Both the position numbers and the translations under genes were made by a program. Positions 15,374 to 24,922 of a DNA stretch of 64,000 nt are shown one piece after another. The notes under the pieces were generated by a model, which saw only the letters and a list, made by a program, of their open reading frames with translations, did not search any database and was not told where the DNA came from. This DNA comes from Laspinema palackyanum D2a (lineage in GTDB: Bacteria > Cyanobacteriota > Cyanobacteriia > Cyanobacteriales > Laspinemataceae), in assembly GCA_025370845.1 (NCBI GenBank), contig JAMXFF010000009.1:1-64000 (forward strand). The letters run 5' to 3'. Positions within the stretch are counted from its first letter, which is position 1; every line of letters begins with the position of its first letter.

Positions 15374-18016
15374 TTATTCAATTCGTTGACAGTTAGGCGA
15401 TCGCAACCCAGAAACAGAAATACTTCCCTCGGGTATCGCCGTAATTAACTCGATCGTTCCATCCGCATCCCGTCGCCAAGCGGTAGCTTCCTTGAGTCGG
15501 AAAGACTGCTTTTCCGGCAAGGACGGGGTACGACTCCGAGAGGGGGCAAAAGTAACCGTTTCCCCCTCTAAATCTTGGGAAAAGTTGCGTAAATCATGCC
15601 AAATCGGTTGGGTTTGGAGGGGTTGAGTCGGGTCGGTGGGTAATCCTCCCCGTCCCGAAATGGTAAAAGAATTCTCATCGGATAAGGCACAACCGACGAA
15701 GTAATTATCCCTCGCTTGTCCCAGCATTGCGGGTAATTCCACCAATCCTGTGGAGGGATTGACATCGGGGGTATTAATTGTGACACTGCCGCTAAACTCC
15801 GCGCCGAGTTCGGAGGTGGCGGTAATATCACTTTGGGGTGTGAGTTCGGTGCGAAAGTTAGTCCCCAAGATGCCTTGGGCGGCGATCGCCACGCGACCCC
15901 CAAAACTGGCGCTGGAATTGGCAGTGATATCGCTATTCTCTACGGCAACTAAGGTATCCGTGGCGATCGCAATATTCCCTCCCGTCCCACTCCCACTGGC
16001 ATTGGTGGTAATTCCCCCTTGATTACGCAACCGGATATCCCGAGATTCAATAAAAATATTCGCCTGATCCCCTTGTACCGTTTCGGCAGCGATCGCCGCA
16101 TTGTTGAGCAGAATCTGTCGCGCCACAATTTCCATGTTCCCCGCAACGCCCGTACTCTCACCACTGGCAGAAATAATCGCGCGATCGCCTAACATTAACT
16201 GTCCCGTCTGCAACCGCATCGTCCCCGCATTCCCCGTCTCTGTAGAAGCAGCAAAAATGCCCGTAGGAAACAGCGTTCCCGACTCATCCGTAAAGAAAAA
16301 TCCCCCCTCCGTTGCCGGAACTGAACCGGATAACACGATCGCCTCCGTTGCCAAAATCTCCAAATTTCCCCCATCCCCCGCACCAAATGTACCCACACTA
16401 ATCTGTGCCCCATCCCGCAAAATCAACCTCGGGGTTTCAATCCGTAAATTGTCCCCATTCCCCTCTCCCAACGTATCACTAAACACAATCACCGGATTGC
16501 CGACGCGATCCACTCCTCCAAATTCCATCACCTCCGTTGCCTGTAATCGCACAGGACCTCCATTCCCCGCCTCAAAGGTGGTACTGCCCACATTCGCCCC
16601 ATTCAGAATGCGTAATGCTGCCGTCTCAATCTCTAAACTTCCCGCATTTCCCATTGCCTCTGGGTCTACGGTACTTTCCGCCCCCGTGGGTCTTAGCACA
16701 TCGTTACTGGAATTCAACCCATCAAAAACCACCGACTCCACTGCGCGAATGATTAAAGGTGCCCCATTCCCTCGCCCCCGGGTTCCCGTAATGATGCCCG
16801 CCCCATCTTTGACCAACACAGAACGCGCCTGAATCTCGATACCGCCTGCATTTCCCACCCCTTCGGGTGCCACATCTGCCGAGGCGATGGTGGTGAAATC
16901 ATCTCTCCCCTGTCCATCGAATACCACGGAATCGCGGGCGGTAATTTGCAATTTGCCGCCATCCCCTTCCCCGGATGTGCTAGTAGAAACAACTGAACTG
17001 GTGGCGGAAAAGGTGGTGGCATTCAAAGTGATATTACCGCCCTGTCCTATCCCCGTGGGTTGGACTTCATTGGCGATCGCACTCTCTTCCGTTAAAACAA
17101 TGTTTCCCGTGGTATCAATTTCGATATTTCCTGCTTGTGCACCGGGTTCTCCTAACCCTTCCCCAATCCCCCCGCGAATCTCAGACTGGCCCGAAATCAG
17201 CAGATTCTCCACCTGAATTGAGATACTTCCACCCCCTGCCCCTGCCACATTCACTTGCGCCCCATTCGTGAGAGTAAGTGGCGATCGCCTGACAGTTTCC
17301 GGCAGTTTTAGGGCGTTTTCTCCTTGTAATTCCACCACTCCCGCCTCGGATATCCCCCCCAAACTCACCGTCCCACCGGGGGCCAGTAATTGTCCTCCCT
17401 CCAGGATAATCTCACCCCCAACCAGGGTTAAGGTTTGATTCGGCAGCACAGTCAGGACCCCATCTCTCACAACGATGCTCTCAGGATTCGGTCCATATTG
17501 TAACCCGATGGGGACATTCACACTCAGAATTGGCGATGAATCAGGGTCCGTGGCGCTAAAGGCGCGATCGCCTGGAAATAAAACACGGTTAGCGGTACTC
17601 CCGACAAAAGAACCACCCAGATTCAGACTCGCATTCGGTCCGAAGGCGATGCCACTGGGATTAATGAGAAATAAATTGGCGCTGCCATTGGCGGCGATCG
17701 CCCCATCAATTTGGGACAGTTTCCCCCCAGTAATCCGAGTAATAATATTCGCTATAGTGGTGGAATTGTTAAAGATTGCCGTGCTTCCCGTCGGGATGGA
17801 AAATTCCTGGAAACTATGAAACAAGTTACTTCCGGCAGCAGTTCCCCCCTCAATCGTGAGGGTATTGCCGTTGACTTGCACCCCGGAAGGATTCGGTAGG
17901 GTATTATCCGGGATGACTTGCGCCTGAAGGGAGTTCTGCCCTAAACCCCCTTCAACGAATAGTAAGGCACTCACAACACTGAAAATAGATAGATAATAAT
18001 AACCCCAATTTATCAT
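15374..18016 (-). CDS. Haemagglutination-activity-domain exoprotein (TpsA-like)
   Basis: 880 residues. An N-terminal signal region (hydrophobic core about 9-25, then GGLGQNSLQAQ) precedes a two-partner-secretion domain at about 35-150 with FHSFQEFSIPTGSTAIFNN, NIITRITGG and NLFLINPSGIAFGPNA. The remainder is a long parallel beta-helix with many GNAG/GNGG turns (about 200-740). The tail carries the cyanobacterial C-terminal block with a conserved Cys (FVGCALSDENSFTISGRGGLP, about 763-782). Such proteins cross the outer membrane through a TpsB channel; no TpsB gene lies in the window. A surface adhesin or sheath component is likely. Confidence 0.92.
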   Translation of the reverse strand: MINWGYYYLSIFSVVSALLFVEGGLGQNSLQAQVIPDNTLPNPSGVQVNGNTLTIEGGTAAGSNLFHSFQEFSIPTGSTAIFNNSTTIANIITRITGGKLSQIDGAIAANGSANLFLINPSGIAFGPNASLNLGGSFVGSTANRVLFPGDRAFSATDPDSSPILSVNVPIGLQYGPNPESIVVRDGVLTVLPNQTLTLVGGEIILEGGQLLAPGGTVSLGGISEAGVVELQGENALKLPETVRRSPLTLTNGAQVNVAGAGGGSISIQVENLLISGQSEIRGGIGEGLGEPGAQAGNIEIDTTGNIVLTEESAIANEVQPTGIGQGGNITLNATTFSATSSVVSTSTSGEGDGGKLQITARDSVVFDGQGRDDFTTIASADVAPEGVGNAGGIEIQARSVLVKDGAGIITGTRGRGNGAPLIIRAVESVVFDGLNSSNDVLRPTGAESTVDPEAMGNAGSLEIETAALRILNGANVGSTTFEAGNGGPVRLQATEVMEFGGVDRVGNPVIVFSDTLGEGNGDNLRIETPRLILRDGAQISVGTFGAGDGGNLEILATEAIVLSGSVPATEGGFFFTDESGTLFPTGIFAASTETGNAGTMRLQTGQLMLGDRAIISASGESTGVAGNMEIVARQILLNNAAIAAETVQGDQANIFIESRDIRLRNQGGITTNASGSGTGGNIAIATDTLVAVENSDITANSSASFGGRVAIAAQGILGTNFRTELTPQSDITATSELGAEFSGSVTINTPDVNPSTGLVELPAMLGQARDNYFVGCALSDENSFTISGRGGLPTDPTQPLQTQPIWHDLRNFSQDLEGETVTFAPSRSRTPSLPEKQSFRLKEATAWRRDADGTIELITAIPEGSISVSGLRSPNCQRIE

Positions 18017-18448
18017 GGTTTGCCAACTCCTGACTCTACTATTTTTCTTTATAATTACAGAACCCCCCGGTTAATCCCGGATAGGCCGGACTTCTCTGAA
18101 AGAACCGAGGGCATTTCTAGGATTGAACCCCGAGTTGTAGCGCATTTTATCCTAGTGATCGGTCTTATTAATCAAAGGGGATAATGGCGATCGGCTAGAG
18201 TAAAGGCATTATGATTCTCCCTTCATCTCCGATTTTCTATCACCTATCTGAGTTGGTTATCCGGGGCGACTCTTCCCCAGGACAGATGCCATTTGTTACT
18301 TCCTTATTATAGCCTGGATTGGTATTCCCAAAACCGCCGTACCCATTATAACCGAATACTGGCAGTTCTTGAAGTTTACTCTCTTATATTAAGGGGTCGC
18401 TCTACCTGCTTAAATCGGTAGAATCCAATGACTGAGGTTTTAGAGTTG
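18017..18448. other. Divergent intergenic region
   Basis: This spacer separates the minus-strand exoprotein gene from the plus-strand sugar dehydrogenase gene and must contain both promoters. I see no gene, no strong hairpin and no clear -35/-10 pair, only AT-rich stretches (for example near 18040-18060 and 18300-18330). Confidence 0.5.
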
Positions 18449-19681
18449 ATGATGAAGTTAACCCATATTCTCCCCCTCATATCCATCGTGAGTTTAATGG
18501 GGGTGGCCAGTTGTACCGCCCCCTCCGGCGCATTGCTGGAAAATAACACCACCGGACAGGGGACCCGGCCCCAGGAACTGGCCCAAGGGGTTCCCACCCC
18601 CAGTAGTGAGGCCGCTTGTATCTTGGTAGAAGATGGTTTTGGTCCCCAAGGTCAAGTCAATGTTCGGGTAGAAGAGGTCGTGAATGGACTGGATGTTCCC
18701 TGGGGGATTGGGTTTTTGCCCAATGGGGATATGCTGGTCACTGAACGAAACGGACAGGTGCGATTGGTCCAAAACGGTCAACTGCGGCCCGAAGCAGTCG
18801 CCAATATTACGGTTACGGCCCGGGGTGAGGGGGGACTGCTGGGAATTGCCATGCATCCGGATTTTGCCAGTAATCGATTCTTCTATATTTACTATACTGC
18901 CGATACAAATGGCTCATCCGTTAACCGAGTTGAACGATGGCAACTTGCCCCAGATGGATTAAAGGCGACTCGCGATCGCATGATTTTGGATAATATTCCC
19001 GTCGCACAATTCCACAATGGCGGACGGATTCGCTTTGGACCCGATGGAATGCTGTATATTGGCACAGGAGATGCCCGCGAACCCGACTTATCCCAAGATG
19101 TCAGCAGTCTCGCCGGTAAAATTCTCCGGGTCACCCCCGAGGGCGATGTCCCCCCGGATAATCCATTTCCCGGTAATCCCGTCTATATTTTGGGCATTCG
19201 CAATACTCAAGGATTTGATTGGGTGAATGAGACAACCTTGCAAGTCACGGATCATGGACCCAGCGGGGAACTAGGCAGACGAGGCCATGATAAACTGAGT
19301 GTCGCACAAGCGGGGGATAATCTCGGGTGGCCGACCCTTGAACGCTGTGAATCTCAGCCGGGATTAGTTACCCCTTCTATGGTTTGGCGAGAGGCATTAC
19401 CTCCGGGAGGTGCGGCCATTTATACAGGAAGCGCAATCCCTGAATGGCAAGGAAATTTAATCATCGCTTCTCTGCGATCGGAACATTTGCAGCGCGTGGT
19501 TTTTGACCCGGAATCTCCCCAACAAGTGCAGCAGCATGAAGTGTATTTGCAAGGGGAGTACGGACGACTCCGAGAGGCGATCGTCGGACCTGATGGTGAG
19601 CTTTATATCACTACCAGCAATTGTGATGGTCGTGGCGGTTGTCCCCCAGATGGTGATAAAATTCTTCGCATCACTCGCTAA
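18449..19681 (+). CDS. PQQ-dependent sugar (aldose) dehydrogenase-type lipoprotein
   Basis: About 410 residues of the glucose/sorbosone dehydrogenase family, a six-bladed propeller that in characterised members oxidises aldoses with PQQ in the periplasm. The leader MMKLTHILPL ends in a lipobox (VASC), so the protein should be an acylated lipoprotein. Family blocks seen are LDVPWGIGFLPNGDMLVTER, GEGGLLGIAMHPDF, YIYYTAD, HNGGRIRFGPDGMLYIGTGD, GKILRVTPEG, YILGIRNTQGFDW and a closing DGELYITTSNCDGRG. The open frame starts seven codons earlier (18428), but the acidic extra residues suit a signal peptide less well. It lies 34 bases before the superoxide dismutase gene, so the two are probably co-transcribed. 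Whether the organism makes PQQ is unknown. Confidence 0.9.
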   Translation: MMKLTHILPLISIVSLMGVASCTAPSGALLENNTTGQGTRPQELAQGVPTPSSEAACILVEDGFGPQGQVNVRVEEVVNGLDVPWGIGFLPNGDMLVTERNGQVRLVQNGQLRPEAVANITVTARGEGGLLGIAMHPDFASNRFFYIYYTADTNGSSVNRVERWQLAPDGLKATRDRMILDNIPVAQFHNGGRIRFGPDGMLYIGTGDAREPDLSQDVSSLAGKILRVTPEGDVPPDNPFPGNPVYILGIRNTQGFDWVNETTLQVTDHGPSGELGRRGHDKLSVAQAGDNLGWPTLERCESQPGLVTPSMVWREALPPGGAAIYTGSAIPEWQGNLIIASLRSEHLQRVVFDPESPQQVQQHEVYLQGEYGRLREAIVGPDGELYITTSNCDGRGGCPPDGDKILRITR

Positions 19682-19715
19682 ATTTTAATTAGATTCACCC
19701 AGTGGAGATTTACCC

Positions 19716-20483
19716 ATGAGAAACCCGAAAAAATGGCGCTTTGGTTCAGTTCTGGCCGGATTAATGGCTGTATTCCTGCTGATTGCTTGTCAGGGAATGG
19801 GGCAAACCAACCTGTCTCAAACGCCAACAACCCCAACCAGTCCCGGAAATGAACTAAGTGCGTCTCCCGCTGAATTACCCCCATTGCCTTACCCCTATAA
19901 TGCCCTAGAACCCCATATTGATGCTCAGACGATGGAGTTACATCATGATAAGCATCATGCCAGTTACGTTAGTAATTTAAACAAGGCATTAGAAAATAAT
20001 TCCAATCTGCAAAACCAAAGTGTTGAGGCATTAATCCGCAATCTAAATCAGGTCCCGGAAAATATCCGCACAGCCGTTAGAAATAATGGCGGAGGTCACG
20101 TCAATCATTCCATGTTTTGGGAAATTATGAGTCCCAATGGCGGGGGAGAACCTACCGGGGCGATCGCTCAAGCCATTAACGACACCTTTGGCAGTTTTGA
20201 GACCTTCAAAGAGCAATTTAATCAAGCGGGAACCCGTCAATTTGGCAGTGGTTGGGTTTGGTTAGTTCGCAACGCTCAAGGACAACTAGAAATTACCAGT
20301 ACCCCCAATCAAGATAGCCCTTTGATGGATGGACAATATCCTATTATGGGCAATGATGTCTGGGAACACGCCTATTACTTGAACTACCAAAATCAGCGGG
20401 GTGAATATTTGACCAATTGGTGGAATGTCGTCAACTGGGAAGAAGTAAACCGCCGCTTTGAACGCGCTTCTCAAGCTAGTTAA
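19716..20483 (+). CDS. sodA: Manganese superoxide dismutase, lipoprotein-anchored
   Basis: 255 residues, about 50 longer than cytosolic enzymes because of an N-terminal export leader ending in a lipobox (LLIAC) plus a Ser/Thr/Pro linker. It converts superoxide to peroxide and oxygen. Ligands are visible: His in LEPHID, His in [11 protein letters not shown], Asp and His in [10 protein letters not shown]. The glutamine in NQDSPLM and MSPNGGG are features of manganese rather than iron enzymes. It should face the periplasm or thylakoid lumen as a membrane-tethered enzyme. GGAG eight bases before the ATG supports the start. It follows the sugar dehydrogenase gene closely. Confidence 0.93.
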   Translation: MRNPKKWRFGSVLAGLMAVFLLIACQGMGQTNLSQTPTTPTSPGNELSASPAELPPLPYPYNALEPHIDAQTMELHHDKHHASYVSNLNKALENNSNLQNQSVEALIRNLNQVPENIRTAVRNNGGGHVNHSMFWEIMSPNGGGEPTGAIAQAINDTFGSFETFKEQFNQAGTRQFGSGWVWLVRNAQGQLEITSTPNQDSPLMDGQYPIMGNDVWEHAYYLNYQNQRGEYLTNWWNVVNWEEVNRRFERASQAS

Positions 20484-20522
20484 TTCCTTACCCCCCACTC
20501 TCTCAAACCCCAGGATTTTAAC

Positions 20523-20578
20523 GGGTGTGTTAGCAACTCGATAGAGTGGGTCAGTCATTTTAAAACCTAACACATCCC
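20523..20578. repeat. Inverted repeat GGGTGTGTTAG...CTAACACATCCC
   Basis: Arms of about 11 bases flank a 33-base loop in the spacer after the superoxide dismutase gene. It may terminate that transcript, but no T-run follows and it may equally be a dispersed repeat. Confidence 0.45.
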
Positions 20579-20654
20579 TTCCATTCCATCGGTTCAGTGG
20601 TAATGCGCTGAACCCTCATCCGGTTCCCTCGTTTATAACTTACCTAATTTTAAC

Positions 20655-22826
20655 ATGAAAGTCACTGTAGAACCCCCTTTTTTAACCATTAATCATGGCA
20701 GCATATTTATGGTGTCCGAACTGGACGGACAAATTCAATGCGATAAGTTTCAAGGAATTTTTGCTGATGATACCCGCTTTTTAAGTGAATATGCCTGTTT
20801 TATAGACAATACATCATGGGTGCGGCTTACCTCGTCAGTCACCCGCTATTACGCCAGCAAAATTTATTTAACTAATCCCGCCATTTCTAGCCAAAACGGA
20901 GAAATTCCTAAAGGCGCCCTATCCTTAACCATCGCTCGGACTGCCGAACATGGAATTCATGAAGACCTAGATATTACCAATCATAGCCTCGAAGCCGTCA
21001 AGTTTCATTTGGATTTAGAGATTAATTCCGACTTTGCGGATATTTTTGAAGTCCAATCCGGGGAATTCGTGCGCCGAGGTCAAATTGAAACCGACTGGGA
21101 TAAAAAAGAGTATAAACTTTGCCATACCTATAATAATGGGGATTTTTATCGATGCATGATCGCCCATTGGAATAACCTGACATCACCCCCGCATTATGCA
21201 AATGGTCGAGTTACCTTTCAAATTGAATTAGAAGCGGGTGCAAGTTGGCACGCTTGCTGCTGCTATATCCTGATTGATAACGAACACTGCCACAACCCCA
21301 TCTCTTTGTGCTATGACGAAGCCATCAAATCCGATGTAGATACCGAACTGCAACAGTTGCAGCGGCAGTGGCAGGATGTCTGCACAACCATCAAAACCTC
21401 GAACGAAGATGTCAAGCGACTGTACCGCCAGAGTCTGGAAGACATGAGTGCGATGCGCCTCTATGACTACGATATGGCTCCCGATGTCTGGCTACCCGCA
21501 GCAGGAGTTCCCAAATATGTCGCGCTATTTGGTCGGGATAGCTTAACCGCCAGCTTGCAAAATGAGATTATTCATCCAGGGTTTGCCCGAGGTGCACTCC
21601 AGAAGTTAGGACAGTTTCAGGCGAAAGAATACAGTGATTGGCAGGATGCACAACCGGGCAAAATCCTCCATGAACTGCGTCATGGGGAGTTGGTTTACTT
21701 GAAAAAAAGTCCGCGATCGCCTTATTACGGGGCAGCGGATACCACCCCCCTCTATACAATTGTCCTCCACGAAACCTGGAAATGGTTAGGGGATGACTCG
21801 CTCTTGAAAGATTACCGGGAAGTCGCACTCCGTTGCTTGGACTGGATCGATCGCTACGGTGATCTCGATGGGGATGGCTTTCAGGAATATCAAGTGCGCT
21901 CAGAAAAAGGCATCGAAAACCAATGCTGGAAAGACTCCGGAGAGTCAATCATCTATCCCGATGGATCTCAAGTCAAATCCCCAAAAGCCCTGTGCGAACT
22001 CCAAGGCTATGTCTTTGATGCTTGGATGCGGATGGCGGAAGTTTTTGAGGCACTCGGTGAGAAGGATAGCGCCACGGAATTACAAGGCAAAGCCGAAAAA
22101 CTGCGCCTGCAATTTGAGGACCGCTTTTGGTGTGAAGATGTGGGATTTTATGCCTTGACCCTAGATCCGGATAAACAGCCGGTGCGCTCAATCGCCTCAA
22201 ATCCGGGTCATTGCCTCTGGAGTGGCATCGTCAGCCCAGAACGCGCTCAACGGGTGGTTAAACGGCTGCTAGAACCGGATATGTCCAGTGGTTGGGGAAT
22301 TCGCACCTTGTCCTCAAACCACCCCTCTTTTAACCCGTTTTCCTATCATCTCGGGTCCGTCTGGCCCCACGATAACGGCATCATTGCCCTCGGATTCAAA
22401 CGCTATGGCTTCCATGAAGCCGTTGCCGGTGTAGCAGCGGATATTTTCGAGACAGCCAGCCATTTCGCCTGCTATCGGATTCCCGAAGTCTATGCCGGAA
22501 CAAAGCGCCAGGTGGGAGCATTTCCCGTCCCCTATATTGAAGCCAATATCCCTCAAGCTTGGGCCGCCGGTTCCGTCTTTCACCTGATTCAGGCGCTATT
22601 GGGATTACAAGCGGATGCACCTCACGGCTGCTTATATGTTGATCCCTATTTGCCAGATTGGTTACCGGATTTGACCTTGTGCGATTTAGAGGTGGGGGAT
22701 TCCTCGATAGACATACGCTTCTGGCGCGAAGGCGATCGCACTTGCTGGGATGCCTCAGTCCGCAGTGGCACCATTTCAGTCCAGCAAAAAGCATGGCAAC
22801 CTTGGGCGATCCCTGTATCAGTATAG
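20655..22826 (+). CDS. Glycogen-debranching-type enzyme (amylo-alpha-1,6-glucosidase family)
   Basis: 723 residues. The N-terminal beta domain (about 1-235) matches the debranching-enzyme N-terminal family, with ELDGQIQCDKFQGIFADDTRFLSEY near residues 17-41. An alpha/alpha barrel (about 260-720) follows, carrying PKYVALFGRDSLTASLQNEI, GKILHELRHGE, YYGAADTTPLY, a DLDGDGFQEY loop, QCWKDSGESI and SVWPHDNGIIA. These are hallmarks of GDE/GH63-like alpha-glucan hydrolases that remove alpha-1,6 branches. It stands alone; no glycogen synthase or phosphorylase is nearby. The substrate could be glycogen or another alpha-glucan. Confidence 0.9.
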   Translation: MKVTVEPPFLTINHGSIFMVSELDGQIQCDKFQGIFADDTRFLSEYACFIDNTSWVRLTSSVTRYYASKIYLTNPAISSQNGEIPKGALSLTIARTAEHGIHEDLDITNHSLEAVKFHLDLEINSDFADIFEVQSGEFVRRGQIETDWDKKEYKLCHTYNNGDFYRCMIAHWNNLTSPPHYANGRVTFQIELEAGASWHACCCYILIDNEHCHNPISLCYDEAIKSDVDTELQQLQRQWQDVCTTIKTSNEDVKRLYRQSLEDMSAMRLYDYDMAPDVWLPAAGVPKYVALFGRDSLTASLQNEIIHPGFARGALQKLGQFQAKEYSDWQDAQPGKILHELRHGELVYLKKSPRSPYYGAADTTPLYTIVLHETWKWLGDDSLLKDYREVALRCLDWIDRYGDLDGDGFQEYQVRSEKGIENQCWKDSGESIIYPDGSQVKSPKALCELQGYVFDAWMRMAEVFEALGEKDSATELQGKAEKLRLQFEDRFWCEDVGFYALTLDPDKQPVRSIASNPGHCLWSGIVSPERAQRVVKRLLEPDMSSGWGIRTLSSNHPSFNPFSYHLGSVWPHDNGIIALGFKRYGFHEAVAGVAADIFETASHFACYRIPEVYAGTKRQVGAFPVPYIEANIPQAWAAGSVFHLIQALLGLQADAPHGCLYVDPYLPDWLPDLTLCDLEVGDSSIDIRFWREGDRTCWDASVRSGTISVQQKAWQPWAIPVSV

Positions 22827-22987
22827 TCATCCCAACTCCTAAGCCAGATCAACCCCAGGAGAAAAACCTGTGGGTTGATCCAGGTTACATCAACCGGCTG
22901 GAGTATCGATCCTAATTGTCTCTGTTCTTCTTGGACGGAGTATAAAATCTTCGCCGCCAGAGGCGATCGCCTTAAATGAATCGCACT

Positions 22988-23596
22988 TTACAGAATTTCT
23001 TCACCGCCACATAAACACAAAATTGTATTAATAAAAGCCTTGAACTCCGAACAAACCAGGATAGACTCCATCAAATCGTTTTCTTCTAAAATTCTTGAGG
23101 CATCACGAGTTTTACTATAGCTTCTGGGTGCTTTGCCTTGTTCAAAAATTTCTTGAATATATTTTGAGGGCGGTTTATGATGATTCACCTTCTCCGGATT
23201 GCCGCTAGGAACCGATTTATTATGCTTTGCTAACTTTTGAATCGTCGGCCAAAACGGTAACAGCCATGCCTCAAAATCATGTTGTGCAGCGTGGGGATAA
23301 AAATTTGGATTGTTTCCCGCCCATTCTCTCATTTTTTGTTTAGCATCCGCTGCATTTTTAAAATCCTCGGTTCCGGTATAAACGTCGGTTAAGGCAATGA
23401 CTGCATCATAAGCATCCTTCCCACTGAGCAGCTTTTCTACGTCCCCTTTGAGTTTATCTTGTTTAGGAATACGGCCATTATAAACGATCGCCTTTAGCCT
23501 AGGCATTTTTCCCGGTAAGCGGGAATTCAGAAAGCGCCGCAAACTCGGCATCAATGCTTTTTCTGTTGCCCCTTCAACTAAAATAGCGATTTTCAC
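22988..23596 (-). CDS. DUF4276 TOPRIM-like nuclease partner of an AAA ATPase
   Basis: 202 residues from a GTG that overlaps the ATPase stop codon by four bases (GTGA); GGAGGG lies five bases upstream inside the ATPase gene. A longer reading to 23626 is less likely. The protein matches what I remember of DUF4276: ILVEGATEKALMPSLRRFL at the N-terminus (the TOPRIM glutamate), ALTDVYTG near residue 80 (acidic cluster) and AAQHDFEAWLLPFW near 115-130. TOPRIM-like proteins coupled to SMC/ABC-like ATPases act as effector nucleases in OLD- and PARIS-type anti-phage systems. That role here is inferred from domain pairing. Confidence 0.85.
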   Translation of the reverse strand: MKIAILVEGATEKALMPSLRRFLNSRLPGKMPRLKAIVYNGRIPKQDKLKGDVEKLLSGKDAYDAVIALTDVYTGTEDFKNAADAKQKMREWAGNNPNFYPHAAQHDFEAWLLPFWPTIQKLAKHNKSVPSGNPEKVNHHKPPSKYIQEIFEQGKAPRSYSKTRDASRILEENDLMESILVCSEFKAFINTILCLCGGEEIL

Positions 23597-24738
23597 GATC
23601 GCCCTCCGATGACGTTCATCGCCCACAGTTCATCTAAACTATACTCTTCCAACCATTTCTCTAAATCCAGAGAATCTGCCCAAGTCAGTGTGGTGAACCC
23701 CTGTTCATCCGCATCGCATACCAGCACTTCGTCCGGTTGCAAAAATCGGATTAGGCGATCGGAATGGGTAGCCACAATTAGCTGTGTTCGTTTCGATGCT
23801 TCTCGCATGACATCCACTAGCAATCGTAACAATTCCGGATGCAAGCTGACTTCCGGTTCATCGATAAGCGTTACCGCAGTTAAATTCGGACTTTGCAGCA
23901 GGGTGACTAACCACAAAAACCGCACCGTCCCCTCGGAAAGTTGATGCATATAAAGGGGGTGCGAAAAATTTTTATCCTTCCAAGTCAATGCCAATGTGCC
24001 TGCCGCTACTGGCGGAAAACTCAAGCGTTCAAAACTCGGAAAGGCAGCACACAGACTATCAGTTATTAGTTCAAATCGATCCGGGTCTGTTTCCCGTAAA
24101 TTATAAAGGCAAGATACTAAATTTTCCCCCCGATTTCCGGGTAAAGTGGCGGGACGCATCGCTTGCGGTAATCGGACAGGACTGGTAGGAGATAAATTCA
24201 ATTCCCAAGCTCGATAAAAGCTACATGAGGCTAATTGCTTCCTCACCGCTTCTGCTTCTTGGTACATTTTAGGAACTTGCGAAAGGGATGTTTCTAACGG
24301 ATTATGTTCCCAATTGGGACGGACCGGAACCTGATTATCATTAGTAAAATATTGTACATCTACACCGCTGGAATTTATGTAATTAAACAACAGGGGTACT
24401 CTCTGAAGAGCTTCCCGCTCTATTTCATAGAATTGTTGGCCTTTAATGTCTAACTTTAAAAAATATTTAAAATTTCCATATTTTTCTAAAGAAACTGACC
24501 GATCCACTCGCAAATTCTCCGCCTGATCTCGCGTCAATATATCGCTAAGACCTCCCAATTCAGAAATTTTTGACTGTAACTGACCTTTTGCCGATTCTGA
24601 TAACAGGGAGAACATTTCCAAAAAAGATGTCTTCCCCACTCCGTTGGCCCCGATGATGACCGCTAAAGGTCTCATCTCGACTTGGACTGAGCGTAAGCGA
24701 CGGAATCCATAAATCTCTATTTTTTCAAAACCATTCAT
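23593..24738 (-). CDS. AAA_21/RecF-like ATPase of a two-gene defence-type module
   Basis: 381 residues. Walker A is GANGVGKTS (30-38) after the family start GFEKIEIYGFRRLRSVQVEM. The C-terminal half has the signature-like LSEGTVRFLWLVTLLQSP, Walker B VTLIDEPEVSLHPE and the switch histidine in IVATHSDRLIRF, the ABC-class order of OLD-, RecF- and PARIS-type ATPases. It is translationally coupled to the DUF4276 protein. Such ATPases sense phage products or DNA ends and license a nuclease partner. Nothing mobile flanks the pair directly, and base composition looks like that of the neighbours. Confidence 0.88.
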   Translation of the reverse strand: MNGFEKIEIYGFRRLRSVQVEMRPLAVIIGANGVGKTSFLEMFSLLSESAKGQLQSKISELGGLSDILTRDQAENLRVDRSVSLEKYGNFKYFLKLDIKGQQFYEIEREALQRVPLLFNYINSSGVDVQYFTNDNQVPVRPNWEHNPLETSLSQVPKMYQEAEAVRKQLASCSFYRAWELNLSPTSPVRLPQAMRPATLPGNRGENLVSCLYNLRETDPDRFELITDSLCAAFPSFERLSFPPVAAGTLALTWKDKNFSHPLYMHQLSEGTVRFLWLVTLLQSPNLTAVTLIDEPEVSLHPELLRLLVDVMREASKRTQLIVATHSDRLIRFLQPDEVLVCDADEQGFTTLTWADSLDLEKWLEEYSLDELWAMNVIGGRS

Positions 24739-24922
24739 AATAGGTGGGTTGTTGTTTCATGGATAAGGGCACTTCTACATTGGTAAAATTTTACCACATT
24801 CATTGGGCTATTGAGGTTTTTTTATGTTTTTTTTAGATTTTCAGGATTGTGATAAAATTTGCGTCGATTAATCCTGATTGTTACCGCATTAATTTAAGCC
24901 CGATCGCTCCCTTCCTATCCCC

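Noticed and set aside
16101..16832. 243-codon plus-strand frame opposite the haemagglutination exoprotein
   Set aside because: Arises from repeated GNAG-type codons of the exoprotein read in reverse; proline- and serine-rich and without a start signal.
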